From Prevotella koreensis (GTDB taxonomy: Bacteria; Bacteroidota; Bacteroidia; Bacteroidales; Bacteroidaceae), in the NCBI RefSeq assembly GCF_003977605.1, contig NZ_RYYU01000001.1:2144539-2208538 (forward strand): a stretch of 64,000 bases of DNA. The letters run 5' to 3'. The notes under the pieces were generated by a model. The model did no database searches and was not told where the DNA came from. It saw only the letters and a list, made by a program, of their open reading frames with translations. The position numbers and the translations under genes were made by a program. Of this stretch, positions 34,944-45,773 are shown piece after piece (positions within the stretch are counted from its first letter, which is position 1; each line of letters begins with the position of its first letter).

Positions 34944-35501
34944 ATGAAAATACTCATTTTGCTTTTTAGTCTATTTTCACAAGGCATAGCTTTAGCCCAG
35001 AAACTCGTAACATACAATGTGAATGAATGAGACACTTCCTTATACCGCTCTGCCGAATATGAGTTCAAAGAACTTAGCATCAGCAGTACCAGGTTAGATT
35101 TGTACACGATAATCGAAAAGCTATCTGTAGAACACTCTTCGGAGATGTATGTTGTCAGATTCAGCCACAGGCATAATCGCGTTTTCATTACAATACAGAA
35201 TTGGGAATACAGAGGAATAAACTCAATAACAGAAAGTAGCATATACGGAATGTTTAGATTTAAGGGTGATAAGGATTTTCTGGTTTGTTACGATGGCACT
35301 AAAGAATTAAGCTACATAAAGAAGTACTTTAGTATAAATAAAGAAAAAATAAATATATCCATACGCATAGAAAGTGTACCCAACAATATTTATATACTTC
35401 CCAATGATCTCATAACTTACTATAAGGGAGTTATAGTTCACAATAAACTAAAAACGATAAAGTTGATTGTAAACAACAAATTAATGTTTAATATACAATG
35501 A
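34944..35501 (+). pseudogene. Exported immunity candidate with early stop
   Basis: From the ATG at 34944 the frame reads MKILILLFSLFSQGIALAQK, a clear signal peptide, then LVTYNVNE and TGA at 35028-35030. The same frame continues to 35501 with EYEFKELSISSTRLDLYTII, FLVCYDGTKELSYIKKYFS and VPNNIYILPNDLITYYK. So one stop at codon 29 disables a gene of 185 codons. It is an orphan with no toxin directly upstream. Confidence 0.6.
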
Positions 35502-35539
35502 TCGATTTCGGTTTAATGGAGATAAACTATACGAGAAAA

Positions 35540-35640
35540 ATGGATAAACTACCATTCGAATTCTCCTATATCGCGCCCCATGTTGGCACGATATTTCAAA
35601 GATTCCTGTCCGCAGAATGAAATATGTGAGTGCTATTTCG
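35540..35640 (+). pseudogene. DUF6078-like remnant
   Basis: It opens MDKLPFEFSYIAPH, matching MNKLPFNFTSVPST at 28417. After a frameshift, RYFKDSCPQNEICECYFA matches the FNKDCTHKDTCMHYFA segment of that gene. It is then cut by the short-unit repeat. It is the second DUF6078-like copy in this array. Confidence 0.6.
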
Positions 35641-35770
35641 CCGATTTTGCAAACCAATTTCGCCCAATTTGCTCTGCAATTTCGCCCAAATTGCAGAGTA
35701 AATTGGGCGAAATTGCAGAGTGATTAATGCCATAATGCGACGTTGAAATATGCCGATGCTTGGGCGAAAT
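35633..35770 (+). repeat. Short-unit repeat cluster at the array edge
   Basis: Several direct and inverted copies of TTTCGCCCAATTT / AATTGCAGAG-type units, as in the boundary repeats. It marks the right edge of the toxin array about 230 bp before rpsL. From 35771 to 35910 I see only AT-rich sequence. Confidence 0.55.
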
Positions 35771-35910
35771 GTTGTTCGTGATGTTTGTGATTTGGAAAGT
35801 TGGAGTATTTTTTGCGATTAAAAAATATGACTTGTTGTTATTTATTGTTAAAATCGGGGTGCGATAAAAAATCGGTTTCCTTATTATTAGGCTGTTAAAA
35901 ATATTCTTCG

Positions 35911-35919
35911 TACCTTTGC
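35911..35919 (+). promoter_or_regulatory. -7 element of the ribosomal protein cluster
   Basis: TACCTTTGC matches TAnnTTTGC, 83 bp before the rpsL start codon. The leader between them is AT-rich. No clear -33 element was seen. Confidence 0.6.
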
Positions 35920-36002
35920 ACCCCAAATTGTACGGATAAGAAAGTGTTCCGTAACGTGCTGAATATAACGAAAATAATATATAAATTTAAAAAAGTAAAA
36001 CA

Positions 36003-36383
36003 ATGCCTACAATTTCACAATTGGTAAGAAAAGGCAGAAAGGTGCTTGTATATAACAGCAAGTCGCCGGCTTTGGACTCTTGTCCGCAGCGTCGTGGCGT
36101 TTGCGTTCGTGTATATACGACGACCCCGAAGAAGCCTAATTCAGCAATGCGCAAGGTTGCGCGTGTTCGTTTGACAAATCAGAAAGAGGTCAACTCTTAC
36201 ATCCCCGGAGAGGGACACAACTTGCAGGAGCACTCTATCGTGCTCGTTCGCGGTGGACGTGTAAAGGATCTTCCGGGTGTGCGCTATCACATCGTTCGCG
36301 GTACTCTTGACACCGCGGGTGTAGCCAACCGCACTCAGCGTCGTTCAAAGTACGGTGCTAAGCGTCCGAAGGCAAAGAAGTAA
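36003..36383 (+). CDS. rpsL: 30S ribosomal protein S12
   Basis: This 126-residue protein sits at the decoding centre of the 30S subunit. [18 protein letters not shown] and [17 protein letters not shown] are the two conserved loops where streptomycin-resistance changes occur; both key lysines (in KKPNSA and RVKDLP) are the normal residues. It is the first gene of the cluster after the promoter at 35911, and is separated from rpsG by a 212 bp structured gap. Confidence 0.97.
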   Translation: MPTISQLVRKGRKVLVYNSKSPALDSCPQRRGVCVRVYTTTPKKPNSAMRKVARVRLTNQKEVNSYIPGEGHNLQEHSIVLVRGGRVKDLPGVRYHIVRGTLDTAGVANRTQRRSKYGAKRPKAKK

Positions 36384-36393
36384 AAAAAGAAAC

Positions 36394-36435
36394 GGCGGTC
36401 AGGCTAAGGCCGGAGAGGGCTCGGGCTGACCCCGC
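36394..36435 (+). promoter_or_regulatory. Hairpin in the rpsL-rpsG gap
   Basis: GCGGTCAG (36395-36402) pairs with CTGACCCCGC (36426-36435, with a bulge), followed by TTTTAAAG. It could be an attenuator or an S7-type autoregulatory site, which in E. coli lies in this same gap. The rest of the 212 bp gap holds no reading frame I can support. Confidence 0.35.
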
Positions 36436-36595
36436 TTTTAAAGCAACGTCAAGGCGTACGTTAACGTCAAAAATAAGAAAAATAAAAAGTTTTGCTGGAG
36501 AATTGTTAAAGACAGGTTGAGTAAATGTCCTTGGTGAAGGCGTTGAAGAACAGAAAAGACAGCCCCATGCAGAATGAAAAATATCAAACAGTAAA

Positions 36596-37072
36596 ATGAG
36601 AAAAGCAAAACCAAAGAAGCGCGTGATCCTGCCGGATCCGAGATTTAACGACACTAAAGTGTCAAAGTTCGTTAACCACCTGATGTATGACGGAAAGAAG
36701 AATACGTCATACGAGATTTTCTACAAGTCTCTCGAAATCGTTACCGGTAAATTGCAGAACGAGGAGAAGTCCGCTCTGGAAGTGTGGAAGCAGGCTCTCG
36801 ACAATATCACCCCACAGGTGGAGGTTAAGAGTCGTCGTATCGGTGGTGCGACATTCCAAGTTCCTACGGAAATCCGTCCGGACCGCAAAGAGAGTGTGTC
36901 AATGAAGAACCTTATCCTTTATGCCCGCAAGCGTGGCGGCAAGAGCATGGCTGAAAAACTCGCAGCCGAGATAATGGACGCATACAACAATCAGGGTGGT
37001 GCATTCAAGCGTAAGGAAGATATGCACCGCATGGCTGAGGCCAACCGTGCATTCGCTCACTTCCGTTTCTAA
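36596..37072 (+). CDS. rpsG: 30S ribosomal protein S7
   Basis: This 158-residue primary 16S rRNA binder organises the 3' head of the 30S subunit. Family landmarks: [46 protein letters not shown] and [13 protein letters not shown] at the end. Length is normal. It lies 45 bp before fusA. Confidence 0.97.
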   Translation: MRKAKPKKRVILPDPRFNDTKVSKFVNHLMYDGKKNTSYEIFYKSLEIVTGKLQNEEKSALEVWKQALDNITPQVEVKSRRIGGATFQVPTEIRPDRKESVSMKNLILYARKRGGKSMAEKLAAEIMDAYNNQGGAFKRKEDMHRMAEANRAFAHFRF

Positions 37073-37117
37073 TTTTGGAAGAGATAAAAGGTAAACAGAA
37101 AAGGGTAAGATAATAAA

Positions 37118-39244
37118 ATGGCAAAACAAGATTTACATTTGACTCGCAACATTGGCATCATGGCTCACATCGATGCCGGTAAGACAACCACATCAGAGCG
37201 TATCCTTTACTATACAGGAAAGACTCACAAGCTGGGCGAGGTACACGATGGTGCCGCAACAATGGACTGGATGGCACAGGAACAGGAGAGAGGTATCACC
37301 ATAACTTCCGCAGCCACAACATGTTACTGGCAATATAAAGATAAACAATACAAGATAAACCTTATAGACACTCCGGGGCACGTTGACTTCACCGCAGAGG
37401 TGGAACGCTCGTTGCGTGTGCTTGACGGAGCAGTCGCTACATATTGTGCCGTAGGTGGCGTACAGCCTCAGAGCGAGACCGTATGGCGTCAGGCTGATAA
37501 GTATAATGTTCCGCGTCTGGGCTATGTCAACAAGATGGACCGTTCCGGTGCCAACTATTTCGACGTGCTTCAGCAGATGAGAGACGTGCTCGGTGCCAAC
37601 CCTGTATCATTGGTTGTTCCAATCGGACAGGAGGAGACATTCAAGGGAATCGTTGACTTGCTGAAGATGAAGGCTATCATCTGGCATGACGAGGCGCAGG
37701 GTTCGGAGTTTGAAATTGCCGAGATTCCTGCCGATCTTAAAGAAGAGGCTCAGGAATGGCGCGACAAACTCGTAGAGGCTGCCGCAGAGTTCGATGAGTC
37801 GATAATGGAGAAGTTCTTTGACGATCCTAACTCTATCACGGTTGAGGAACTCATGGCTGCAATCCGCAAGGGAACACTTGCTATGGAATGTACGCCTGTA
37901 CTTTGTGGTTCTTCTTTCAAGAACAAGGGTGTTCAGACACTGCTCGACTATGTTTGTGCATTCCTTCCGTCACCGCAGGATACACCGGCTATCGTTGGTG
38001 AGAATCCTAATACAGGCGAGGAAGAGGATCGCAAGCCGTCAGACAGCGAGCCGACATCAGCATTGGCATTCAAGATTGCTACCGACCCGTATGTAGGCCG
38101 TTTGGTATTCTTCCGTGTTTATTCCGGTAAGGTTGAGGCCGGTTCGTACGTGTACAATACTCGTTCTGGCAAGAAAGAGCGCGTTAGCCGTCTGTTTCAG
38201 ATGAACTCTAACAAGCAGCAGCCGATGGAGAGCATTGATGCAGGTGACATCGGTGCAGGTGTAGGTTTCAAGGATATACGTACCGGAGACACTCTCTGCG
38301 ATGAGGAGCATCCTATCATACTTGAAAGCATCGCTTTCCCGGATACCGTTATCTCTATTGCCGTAGAACCGAAGAGTCAGGCCGACATCGCAAAACTCGA
38401 CAACGGTCTTGCGAAACTTGCAGAGGAAGATCCTACATTCACCGTTCGTACAGACGAGCAGAGCGGTCAGACCGTTATCTCAGGTATGGGTGAACTTCAC
38501 CTCGACATCATCATCGACCGTCTGAGACGTGAGTTCAAGGTTGAGTGTAACCAAGGTAAACCGCAGGTTAACTACAAAGAGGCTATTACCAAGGAGGTTA
38601 ATCTCCGTGAGGTATATAAGAAGCAGTCGGGTGGTCGCGGTAAGTTTGCCGATATCATCGTTAATGTTGGTCCGGTTGATGCCGATTGGGACATCAAAGA
38701 GAAGGGCGGCCTGCAGTTTGTTAATGAGGTTAAGGGCGGTAACGTTCCTAAGGAGTTCATCCCTGCAGTGCAGAAGGGCTTCGAAGATTCCATGAAGAAT
38801 GGTGTTCTCGGTGGATACCCGGTTGACTCTCTGAAGGTGACATTGCTCGACGGTTCTTTCCACCCTGTTGACTCTGACCAGTTGTCGTTCGAACTCGCTG
38901 CACGCAGCGCATACAAGAACGCTTGCGTTAAAGCCGGTCCTGTACTTATGGAGCCTGTGATGAAACTTGAGGTGGTAACCCCTGAGGAGAATATGGGTGA
39001 CGTTATCGGTGACCTTAACAAGCGTCGTGGTCAGGTAGAAGGAATGGACGAGGCTCGCAGCGGTGCACGCATCGTTAGGGCAATGGTTCCGCTGGCAGAG
39101 ATGTTCGGATATGTTACCTCACTGCGTACCATTACTTCCGGTCGTGCTACAAGTTCTATGGAATACGACCATCACTCAGCAGTGTCTTCAAGCATCGCCA
39201 AGGCTGTGCTCGAGGAGGTGAAGGGACGCGTTGATCTCGTATAA
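37118..39244 (+). CDS. fusA: Elongation factor G
   Basis: This 708-residue translocase GTPase has the P-loop AHIDAGKTT (16-24), switch [13 protein letters not shown] (84-90) and NKMD (138-141). Domains II to V follow, with [10 protein letters not shown] and the domain V start [20 protein letters not shown]. It catalyses tRNA-mRNA translocation and, with RRF, recycling. No tuf gene follows: the S10 operon begins 94 bp on, typical of Bacteroidetes. It is the canonical-length form. Confidence 0.97.
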   Translation: MAKQDLHLTRNIGIMAHIDAGKTTTSERILYYTGKTHKLGEVHDGAATMDWMAQEQERGITITSAATTCYWQYKDKQYKINLIDTPGHVDFTAEVERSLRVLDGAVATYCAVGGVQPQSETVWRQADKYNVPRLGYVNKMDRSGANYFDVLQQMRDVLGANPVSLVVPIGQEETFKGIVDLLKMKAIIWHDEAQGSEFEIAEIPADLKEEAQEWRDKLVEAAAEFDESIMEKFFDDPNSITVEELMAAIRKGTLAMECTPVLCGSSFKNKGVQTLLDYVCAFLPSPQDTPAIVGENPNTGEEEDRKPSDSEPTSALAFKIATDPYVGRLVFFRVYSGKVEAGSYVYNTRSGKKERVSRLFQMNSNKQQPMESIDAGDIGAGVGFKDIRTGDTLCDEEHPIILESIAFPDTVISIAVEPKSQADIAKLDNGLAKLAEEDPTFTVRTDEQSGQTVISGMGELHLDIIIDRLRREFKVECNQGKPQVNYKEAITKEVNLREVYKKQSGGRGKFADIIVNVGPVDADWDIKEKGGLQFVNEVKGGNVPKEFIPAVQKGFEDSMKNGVLGGYPVDSLKVTLLDGSFHPVDSDQLSFELAARSAYKNACVKAGPVLMEPVMKLEVVTPEENMGDVIGDLNKRRGQVEGMDEARSGARIVRAMVPLAEMFGYVTSLRTITSGRATSSMEYDHHSAVSSSIAKAVLEEVKGRVDLV

Positions 39245-39255
39245 AGCATAAGGGA

Positions 39256-39287
39256 GAGCCGCCGAGCAAATGACTCTTTGGCGGTTC
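39256..39287 (+). promoter_or_regulatory. Hairpin between fusA and rpsJ
   Basis: GAGCCGCC (39256-39263) pairs with GGCGGTTC (39280-39287, one GU pair), followed by ACCTTTT. It may attenuate transcription into the S10 segment or partly terminate. Confidence 0.35.
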
Positions 39288-39338
39288 ACCTTTTACAATA
39301 TTAAATAAAGTAATAATTCAAATTCAAAACAGAAGACA

Positions 39339-39644
39339 ATGAGTCAGAAAATCAGAATCAAGTTGAAGAGTTTCGACCATAAATTGGTTGACAAATCAGC
39401 AGAGAAAATCGTTAAGGCAGTGAAAGCCACGGGTGCAATCGTAAGTGGTCCTATTCCACTCCCCACCCACAAGCGTATCTACACAGTTAACCGTTCTACC
39501 TTCGTAAACAAGAAGGCTCGCGAACAGTTCCAACTTAGCGACTACAAACGTCTTATCGACATCTACAGCGCAACGTCAAAGACCGTTGAGTCATTGATGA
39601 AACTCGACCTCCCAAGTGGCGTTGAAGTAGAAATCAAAGTGTAA
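39339..39644 (+). CDS. rpsJ: 30S ribosomal protein S10
   Basis: This 101-residue protein of the 30S head is also the antitermination factor NusE. Landmarks: [37 protein letters not shown] and [14 protein letters not shown]. The gap to rplC (88 bp) includes G/C-rich sequence with possible folding (39650-39700). Confidence 0.97.
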   Translation: MSQKIRIKLKSFDHKLVDKSAEKIVKAVKATGAIVSGPIPLPTHKRIYTVNRSTFVNKKAREQFQLSDYKRLIDIYSATSKTVESLMKLDLPSGVEVEIKV

Positions 39645-39732
39645 TAATGGTCGGAGGCTCCGCAGGCTCTTAGAAGATGCCGAGGGGTCAAAGTCCGAAT
39701 TTAAATATAAACTTTTATAAACATTAATTGAA

Positions 39733-40347
39733 ATGCCAGGATTATTAGGAAGGAAAATCGGAATGACATCCGTTTTCAGTGCCGACGGCAAGAACGTGCC
39801 GTGCACTGTTATCGAAGCTGGCCCTTGTGTTGTTACTCAGGTAAAGACCGTTGAGAAAGACGGTTATGAGGCTGTTCAGTTAGGTTTCGGCGAGGCTAAG
39901 GAGAAGAATACTACCAAGCCTATGATGGGAATCTTTAAGAAAGCCGGTACAACACCAAAGGCTCACTTGGCCGAGTTCAAGTTTGACGAGGAGCACAACC
40001 TCGGAGACACAATCACAGTGGAAATCTTCAACGACGTTGACTTCGTTGACGTTGTAGGTACCTCAAAGGGTAAGGGTTTCCAAGGTGTTATGAAGCGTCA
40101 CGGATTCGGCGGTGTTGGTCAGGCAACACACGGACAGGATGACCGCGCCCGCAAACCGGGAGCTATCGGTGCTTGTTCTTACCCTGCAAAGGTCTTTAAG
40201 GGCATGCGCATGGGCGGCCAAATGGGAGGTGACAGAGTGACTACTCAAAACCTCAAAGTGTTAAAGGTAATACCAGAGAACAACCTTCTCATCGTGAAAG
40301 GTAGTGTGGCTGGTTGTAAAGGTTCAACCGTAATAATTAACATCTAA
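39733..40347 (+). CDS. rplC: 50S ribosomal protein L3
   Basis: This 204-residue protein is an early 23S rRNA assembly factor near the peptidyl transferase centre. It starts [20 protein letters not shown] and has the conserved loop [12 protein letters not shown]. Its stop overlaps the rplD start by one base (TAATG), so the two are translationally coupled. Confidence 0.97.
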   Translation: MPGLLGRKIGMTSVFSADGKNVPCTVIEAGPCVVTQVKTVEKDGYEAVQLGFGEAKEKNTTKPMMGIFKKAGTTPKAHLAEFKFDEEHNLGDTITVEIFNDVDFVDVVGTSKGKGFQGVMKRHGFGGVGQATHGQDDRARKPGAIGACSYPAKVFKGMRMGGQMGGDRVTTQNLKVLKVIPENNLLIVKGSVAGCKGSTVIINI

Positions 40348-40976
40348 TGGAAATTAACGTATTAAACATCAAAGGTCAGGAGACCGGAAGAAAGGTTACG
40401 TTAAACGAATCTATCTTCGGAATTGAACCGAACGACCACGTTATCTATCTTGACGTGAAACAGTTCCTCGCTAACCAGCGTCAAGGCACAGCCAAGACAA
40501 AGGAGCGTAGCGAACATAGAGGTTCAACACGTAAACTCATACGCCAAAAGGGTAGTGGCGGTGCTCGCCGCGGTGACATCAACTCTCCACTGCTGAAGGG
40601 TGGTGGTCGTGTTTTCGGTCCGCAGCCACGCGACTATGGTTTCAAACTTAACAAAAAAGTTAAGGCTCTCGCGCGTAAGAGTGCTCTCGCATATAAGGCA
40701 CAGGAAGATGCTATTCTTGTAGTGGAAGACTTCGATTTTGAGGCTCCAAAGACAAAAGATTTTATAAATATTACTAAAAATCTTAAAGTTGAAGACAAGA
40801 AAGTGCTTCTCGTTTTGCCAAAAGTAGAAAAGAATGTATATTTGTCGGCTCGCAATCTGCAAAAGGCAGAAGTGATGACTGCTTCTGCAATCAACACTTA
40901 CAAAGTTCTCAACGCTGACGTGCTCGTCATCGCTGAGGGTTCGTTGCAGGCAATCGACGAAGTCTTAACAAAGTAA
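40347..40976 (+). CDS. rplD: 50S ribosomal protein L4
   Basis: This 209-residue protein of the exit tunnel has a long extended loop [16 protein letters not shown] with [13 protein letters not shown]. In E. coli it also represses the S10 operon; whether that applies here is unknown. It overlaps rplC and is 15 bp before rplW. Confidence 0.96.
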   Translation: MEINVLNIKGQETGRKVTLNESIFGIEPNDHVIYLDVKQFLANQRQGTAKTKERSEHRGSTRKLIRQKGSGGARRGDINSPLLKGGGRVFGPQPRDYGFKLNKKVKALARKSALAYKAQEDAILVVEDFDFEAPKTKDFINITKNLKVEDKKVLLVLPKVEKNVYLSARNLQKAEVMTASAINTYKVLNADVLVIAEGSLQAIDEVLTK

Positions 40977-40991
40977 TTAGAAGATACAGAC

Positions 40992-41285
40992 ATGGCATTC
41001 ATAATCAAACCATTGGTCACTGAGAAGATGACCAAGATTACAGACAAGTTCCCCAACCGCTATGGTTTTATCGTTAAGCCTGAAGCAAACAAGCTTGAGA
41101 TAAAGAGCGAGGTTGAGAGTCTGTATAACGTTACGGTTGAAGACGTAAATACAATGCGTTATTCGGGCAAGCGTTCAAGTCGCTACACAAAGGCAGGACT
41201 TGTTCGTGGCCAGAAAGCGGCTTTCAAGAAAGCCATCGTTACCTTGAAAGAGGGCGATACAATCGATTTTTATAGCAATATCTAA
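40992..41285 (+). CDS. rplW: 50S ribosomal protein L23
   Basis: This 97-residue tunnel-exit protein is the docking site for trigger factor and SRP. Landmarks: [33 protein letters not shown] and the basic loop [11 protein letters not shown]. Confidence 0.96.
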   Translation: MAFIIKPLVTEKMTKITDKFPNRYGFIVKPEANKLEIKSEVESLYNVTVEDVNTMRYSGKRSSRYTKAGLVRGQKAAFKKAIVTLKEGDTIDFYSNI

Positions 41286-41293
41286 ATAGAAAA

Positions 41294-42118
41294 ATGGCAG
41301 TACGTAAATTAAAACCCGTAACTCCGGGTCAAAGACACAAGATTATTGGCACGTTCGAGGATATTACTGCATCCGTGCCAGAGAAGTCTCTCGTTCGCGG
41401 CAAGCATTCTACCGGTGGTCGAAACAACACCGGTAAGATGACAGTCCGCTACATCGGCGGAGGTCATAAAAGGAAGTATCGTTTCATCGACTTCAAACGA
41501 GAGAAAGATGGTGTTCCAGCAACAGTAAAGACAATCGAATACGACCCGAACCGCTCGGCTCGTATCGCATTGCTTTTCTATGCTGATGGTGAAAAACGTT
41601 ACATTATTGCTCCTAACGGACTTGAGGTTGGTGCGAAACTGCTTTCCGGCGCAGAGGCTGCGCCTGAGGTGGGAAATGCTCTTCCTCTTGCCAACATCCC
41701 TGTGGGTACAGTGGTTCATAACATCGAACTGCGTCCGGGACAGGGTGCGAAACTGGTTCGTTCGGCTGGTAACTTTGCTCAGCTTACTTCTCGTGAAGGC
41801 AGTTATTGTGTGATTAAACTTCCCTCAGGAGAGACTCGCAAGATTCTCTCTGCCTGCAAGGCAACTGTGGGTGTTGTAGGAAATGCCGACCATGCTCTTG
41901 AGCAGTCAGGTAAGGCAGGTCGCTCACGCTGGTTGGGACGTCGTCCGCACAACCGTGGTGTTGTAATGAACCCGCACGATCACCCAATGGGTGGTGGTGA
42001 AGGACGCCAGAGTGGTGGACATCCACGTTCACGCAAGGGCTTGTATGCTAAGGGTCTCAAGACACGTGCACCTAAGAAGCATTCTAACAAGTACATTATT
42101 GCAAGAGCAAGTAAATAA
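41294..42118 (+). CDS. rplB: 50S ribosomal protein L2
   Basis: This 274-residue protein is needed for subunit association and peptidyl transfer. Landmarks: [19 protein letters not shown], and [17 protein letters not shown], whose His is the conserved functional residue. The C-terminus has [15 protein letters not shown]. Normal length. Confidence 0.97.
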   Translation: MAVRKLKPVTPGQRHKIIGTFEDITASVPEKSLVRGKHSTGGRNNTGKMTVRYIGGGHKRKYRFIDFKREKDGVPATVKTIEYDPNRSARIALLFYADGEKRYIIAPNGLEVGAKLLSGAEAAPEVGNALPLANIPVGTVVHNIELRPGQGAKLVRSAGNFAQLTSREGSYCVIKLPSGETRKILSACKATVGVVGNADHALEQSGKAGRSRWLGRRPHNRGVVMNPHDHPMGGGEGRQSGGHPRSRKGLYAKGLKTRAPKKHSNKYIIARASK

Positions 42119-42139
42119 CAAAGTAAACTGAAGTAAATT

Positions 42140-42406
42140 ATGAGTCGTTCATTAAAAAAAGGTCCATACATTAACGTATCACTTGAAAAGAAAGTTCTCG
42201 CGATGAACGAGAGCGGCAAGAAGACAGTGGTTAAGACATGGGCCAGAGCTTCAATGATTTCCCCGGACTTCGTGGGACATACTGTTGCAGTTCATAACGG
42301 AAACAAATTTATCCCTGTTTACATTACCGAAAACATGGTAGGGCACAAACTTGGTGAGTTCGCACCGACACGTCGCTTCGGAGGCCATGCAGGTAATAAG
42401 AAGTAA
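42140..42406 (+). CDS. rpsS: 30S ribosomal protein S19
   Basis: This 88-residue protein of the 30S head forms a complex with S13. It starts [19 protein letters not shown] and has [18 protein letters not shown] near the end. Confidence 0.97.
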   Translation: MSRSLKKGPYINVSLEKKVLAMNESGKKTVVKTWARASMISPDFVGHTVAVHNGNKFIPVYITENMVGHKLGEFAPTRRFGGHAGNKK

Positions 42407-42442
42407 CTCAGGGAGAAAAACCATTTTTAAACAGGAACAATA

Positions 42443-42847
42443 ATGGGAAAAAGAAAAAGATTAGCGGCTGAACAAAGAAAAGAAGCCCTCAAGACATTGT
42501 TTTTTGCAAAGCTGAAGGGATGCCCTTCTTCGCCACGCAAAATGCGCTATGTCGTTGATATGGTACGCGGCATGGAAGTGAACCGTGCTCTCGGCGTACT
42601 CCGATTCTCAAAGAAAAAAGCAGCCATCGACGTTGAGAAGTTGCTTCGCTCTGCCATCACAAACTGGGAAACCAAAAATAACCGCAAGGCAGAAGACGGT
42701 GAACTGTTTGTATCGAGAGTCTTTGTTGATGAAGGTGTCACAATGAAACGCATGCGTCCTGCACCACAGGGTCGCGGCTATCGCATCCGTAAGCGTAGCA
42801 ACCACGTGACAATATTCGTAGATACTAAACCTAACGATGAAAATTAA
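42443..42847 (+). CDS. rplV: 50S ribosomal protein L22
   Basis: This 134-residue protein spans 23S domains and lines the tunnel. Landmarks: [17 protein letters not shown] and the tunnel hairpin [20 protein letters not shown]. Normal length for the phylum. Confidence 0.96.
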   Translation: MGKRKRLAAEQRKEALKTLFFAKLKGCPSSPRKMRYVVDMVRGMEVNRALGVLRFSKKKAAIDVEKLLRSAITNWETKNNRKAEDGELFVSRVFVDEGVTMKRMRPAPQGRGYRIRKRSNHVTIFVDTKPNDEN

Positions 42848-42855
42848 TAAGCAGA

Positions 42856-43590
42856 ATGGGACAGAAAGTTAATCCAATTAGCAACCGCCTGGGAATTATC
42901 CGCGGTTGGGACTCGAACTGGTTCGGAGGTAAAAGCTTCGGTGAAAATCTGGTGGAAGACCAGAAAATCCGTAAGTATCTGAACAAGCGTCTGGAGAAGG
43001 CTATGGTGTCACGCATCGTGATAGAGCGCACACTGAAGTTGGTTACAATCACCATCTGCACAGCCCGTCCGGGTATCGTTATAGGTAAAGGTGGTCAAGA
43101 CGTTGACAAACTGAAAGAAGAACTGAAGAAACTTTATGACAAGGAAATTCAGATTAATATCTTCGAGGTGAAGAGACCTGAACTCGACGCAACAATCGTG
43201 GCTAACAACATCGCTCGCCAGGTGGAGGGCAAGATTGCTTACCGTCGTGCCATCAAGCAGGCTATTGCCAATACGATGCGCGCAGGAGCAGAGGGTATAA
43301 AGGTGCAAATCACCGGTCGTCTTAACGGCGCAGAAATGGCACGTAAGGAAATGTATAAGGAAGGCCGTACGCCACTGCATACTTTCCGTGCCGACATCGA
43401 TTACTGCCATGCAGAGGCTCTGACAAAGGTCGGACTGCTGGGCATAAAAGTATGGATCTGCCGCGGCGAAGTTTACGAGAAGCGTGACCTCGCCCCTAAC
43501 TTCACACAGGAGAAGAGCAGCGGTGGTCGTGGTAACAATGGTGGCCGCTCAGGCGGTCGCGGTAATCGTAAGAGAAACAATAACCGTTAA
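42856..43590 (+). CDS. rpsC: 30S ribosomal protein S3
   Basis: This 244-residue protein at the mRNA entry has a KH domain with [16 protein letters not shown] as the GxxG loop. The C-terminal tail is rich in Gly, Arg and Asn (about residues 220-244), a basic tail often seen in Bacteroidetes. Confidence 0.97.
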   Translation: MGQKVNPISNRLGIIRGWDSNWFGGKSFGENLVEDQKIRKYLNKRLEKAMVSRIVIERTLKLVTITICTARPGIVIGKGGQDVDKLKEELKKLYDKEIQINIFEVKRPELDATIVANNIARQVEGKIAYRRAIKQAIANTMRAGAEGIKVQITGRLNGAEMARKEMYKEGRTPLHTFRADIDYCHAEALTKVGLLGIKVWICRGEVYEKRDLAPNFTQEKSSGGRGNNGGRSGGRGNRKRNNNR

Positions 43591-43604
43591 ATTAAGAAAT
43601 CATC

Positions 43605-44033
43605 ATGTTACAGCCAAAAAGAGTAAGATATAGAAGACCTCAAGATGGACGTGGCAACAAAGGCAACGCCCACAGAGGTACAACGTTGGCATTCGGCTCC
43701 TTCGGTATCAAGACACTTGATGCCAAATGGCTCGACAGCCGACAGTTAGAGGCTGCCCGTGTTGCAATTAACCGCTATATGCAACGCGAAGGTCAGGTAT
43801 GGATTCGTGTTTTCCCCGATAAACCGTTCACTCGCAAGCCAGCCGATGTCCGTATGGGTAAAGGTAAGGGTGATCCCGCAGGATGGGTGGCACCGGTTAC
43901 ACCGGGTCGTGTCCTCTTCGAAGTAGAAGGCGTTCCTTTTGATATAGCAAAAGAGGCTCTCCGTCTTGGTGCTCAGAAGTTGCCGGTCAAGACTAAGTTT
44001 ATAGTAAGACGTGATTACGATAAAAACGCTTAA
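43605..44033 (+). CDS. rplP: 50S ribosomal protein L16
   Basis: This 142-residue protein near the A site starts [20 protein letters not shown] and has [20 protein letters not shown]. The loop around Arg81 is a known target for hydroxylation in other bacteria. Normal length. Confidence 0.97.
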   Translation: MLQPKRVRYRRPQDGRGNKGNAHRGTTLAFGSFGIKTLDAKWLDSRQLEAARVAINRYMQREGQVWIRVFPDKPFTRKPADVRMGKGKGDPAGWVAPVTPGRVLFEVEGVPFDIAKEALRLGAQKLPVKTKFIVRRDYDKNA

Positions 44034-44038
44034 GAAAG

Positions 44039-44230
44039 ATGAAAAACAAGGAAATAAGAGAACTCGGGACTAAAGAACTCGAAGAGCGCATAGACGCTGA
44101 GGTTGCAAGACTTCATCAAATGAAGCTTAACCACGCAATCACTCCTCTGGAGAATCCATCGCAGATTAAGTTGCTTCGTCGTGACATAGCGCGTCTGAGA
44201 ACAGAATTGCATCAGAGAGAACTTAATTAA
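44039..44230 (+). CDS. rpmC: 50S ribosomal protein L29
   Basis: This 63-residue protein is a two-helix hairpin at the tunnel exit. Landmarks: [15 protein letters not shown] and [20 protein letters not shown]. It starts 5 bp after rplP. Confidence 0.96.
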   Translation: MKNKEIRELGTKELEERIDAEVARLHQMKLNHAITPLENPSQIKLLRRDIARLRTELHQRELN

Positions 44231-44244
44231 TAACAATGGTCCAG

Positions 44245-44502
44245 ATGGAAACAAGAAATTTAAGAAAAACAAGACAGGGTGTCGTTATCAGCAACAAAAT
44301 GGATAAAACCATTGTTATTGCATCCAAGTTCAAGGAGAAGCACCCAATCTACGGTAAGTTTGTGCAGAAGACCAAGAAGTATCATGCACACGACGAGAAG
44401 AATGAGGCAAATGTAGGCGATACAGTGCTCATCATGGAGACCCGTCCTCTGTCAAAGACAAAGAGATGGAGATTAGTTTCAATAATCGAAAAAGCTAAGT
44501 AA
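44245..44502 (+). CDS. rpsQ: 30S ribosomal protein S17
   Basis: The product is 85 residues starting [20 protein letters not shown]; the start at 44236 (MVQ) is three codons longer. The ATG at 44245 is chosen by family convention. It is an OB-fold, primary 16S binder. Landmarks also include [15 protein letters not shown] and [11 protein letters not shown]. Confidence 0.95.
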   Translation: METRNLRKTRQGVVISNKMDKTIVIASKFKEKHPIYGKFVQKTKKYHAHDEKNEANVGDTVLIMETRPLSKTKRWRLVSIIEKAK

Positions 44503-44504
44503 TT

Positions 44505-44870
44505 ATGATACAAGTTGAATCAAGACTTACAGTAGCTGACAACAGTGGCGCACGTGAGGCTCAGTGCATCAGAGTGCTGGGTGGAACTCGCCGCCGTTAT
44601 GCAAGCGTTGGCGACGTCATCGTGGTTGCCATAAAGAACGCTATACCTACAAGTGACGTTAAAAAAGGTGCAGTATCAAAGGCTTTGGTTGTGCGCACAA
44701 AGAAAGAAATACGCCGTGCTGATGGCTCATACATCCGCTTCGACGACAATGCTTGCGTGCTACTGAACAACGCCGGCGAACTCCGTGGCAGCCGTATCTT
44801 CGGTCCTGTTGCACGTGAGCTTCGCGCCGTGAACATGAAAGTCGTTTCTCTGGCACCTGAGGTTCTTTAA
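44505..44870 (+). CDS. rplN: 50S ribosomal protein L14
   Basis: This 121-residue protein takes part in the B8 inter-subunit bridge. It starts [20 protein letters not shown] and has [13 protein letters not shown] and the ending VVSLAPEVL. The gap to rpsQ is only two bases. Confidence 0.97.
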   Translation: MIQVESRLTVADNSGAREAQCIRVLGGTRRRYASVGDVIVVAIKNAIPTSDVKKGAVSKALVVRTKKEIRRADGSYIRFDDNACVLLNNAGELRGSRIFGPVARELRAVNMKVVSLAPEVL

Positions 44871-44893
44871 TAATTAAAAACGGTAAATAAGTA

Positions 44894-45214
44894 ATGACGA
44901 AGTTACATATTAAGAAAGGTGATGAGGTAATCATCCTCGCTGGCAAGGATAAAGGCCAGAAAGGTAAGGTCCTCAAAGTCTTGGTTAAAGAGCAGAAGGC
45001 TATCGTGGAAGGATGGAATATGGTTTCCAAGAGTTCCAAGCCCAGCGCCAAGAACCCTCAGGGCGGCATCATAAAGATTGAGGCACCCATTCATATCTCA
45101 AATTTAAGTCTGATAGATCCGAAGAGCGGAAAGGCTACACGCATCGCCATTAAGGTGAATGAGGATGGCAAGAAAGTACGCATCGCTAAAAAGTCTGGGG
45201 AGGAAATCAAATAA
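44894..45214 (+). CDS. rplX: 50S ribosomal protein L24
   Basis: This 106-residue assembly-initiator protein has a KOW motif in [20 protein letters not shown] and the typical [20 protein letters not shown]. Its stop overlaps the rplE start by one base. Confidence 0.96.
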   Translation: MTKLHIKKGDEVIILAGKDKGQKGKVLKVLVKEQKAIVEGWNMVSKSSKPSAKNPQGGIIKIEAPIHISNLSLIDPKSGKATRIAIKVNEDGKKVRIAKKSGEEIK

Positions 45215-45768
45215 TGGATACAGCACAATTGAAGAAAGTGTATAACGAGCAAATAGCTCCGGCACTTGAAAAGCAGTTCAACTACACCTCTAAGATGCAG
45301 GTTCCTGTACTTAAGAAGATTGTAGTTAACCAAGGTCTGGGAGATGCTACCCAGGACAAGAAGATTGTTGACGTTGCCATCAATGAGATTTCAGCAATCA
45401 CAGGACAGAAGGCTGTCGCTACATATTCAAAGAAGGATATTGCCAACTTCAAACTCCGCAAGAAGATGCCTATCGGCGTTATGGTTACATTGCGACGTGA
45501 GCGCATGTACGAGTTCCTTGAGAAACTCGTGCGCGTGGCTCTCCCTCGTATCCGTGACTTCAAAGGTATTGAGACTAAGTTTGACGGACGTGGTAACTAC
45601 ACACTCGGTATTCAGGAGCAGATTATCTTCCCTGAAATAAACATTGATGCTATCGACCGTATTCAGGGTATGAACATCACTTTCGTTACATCGGCACAGA
45701 CCGACGAGGAAGGTTTTGCACTGCTCAAAGCATTCGGTCTCCCATTCAAGAACGCTAAAAAAGATTAA
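45214..45768 (+). CDS. rplE: 50S ribosomal protein L5
   Basis: This 184-residue protein binds 5S rRNA and contacts P-site tRNA. Landmarks: [32 protein letters not shown] and [20 protein letters not shown]. Coupled with rplX through the overlapping TAATG. Confidence 0.97.
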   Translation: MDTAQLKKVYNEQIAPALEKQFNYTSKMQVPVLKKIVVNQGLGDATQDKKIVDVAINEISAITGQKAVATYSKKDIANFKLRKKMPIGVMVTLRRERMYEFLEKLVRVALPRIRDFKGIETKFDGRGNYTLGIQEQIIFPEINIDAIDRIQGMNITFVTSAQTDEEGFALLKAFGLPFKNAKKD

Positions 45769-45773
45769 GAGAT

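Noticed and set aside
35028..35030. TGA in the signal-peptide gene as selenocysteine
   Set aside because: It lies just after a signal peptide with no redox motif or visible SECIS-like hairpin.
39645..39732. rpsJ-rplC gap as an L4 leader
   Set aside because: Some G/C-rich folding is possible but I could not draw a convincing conserved structure by eye.
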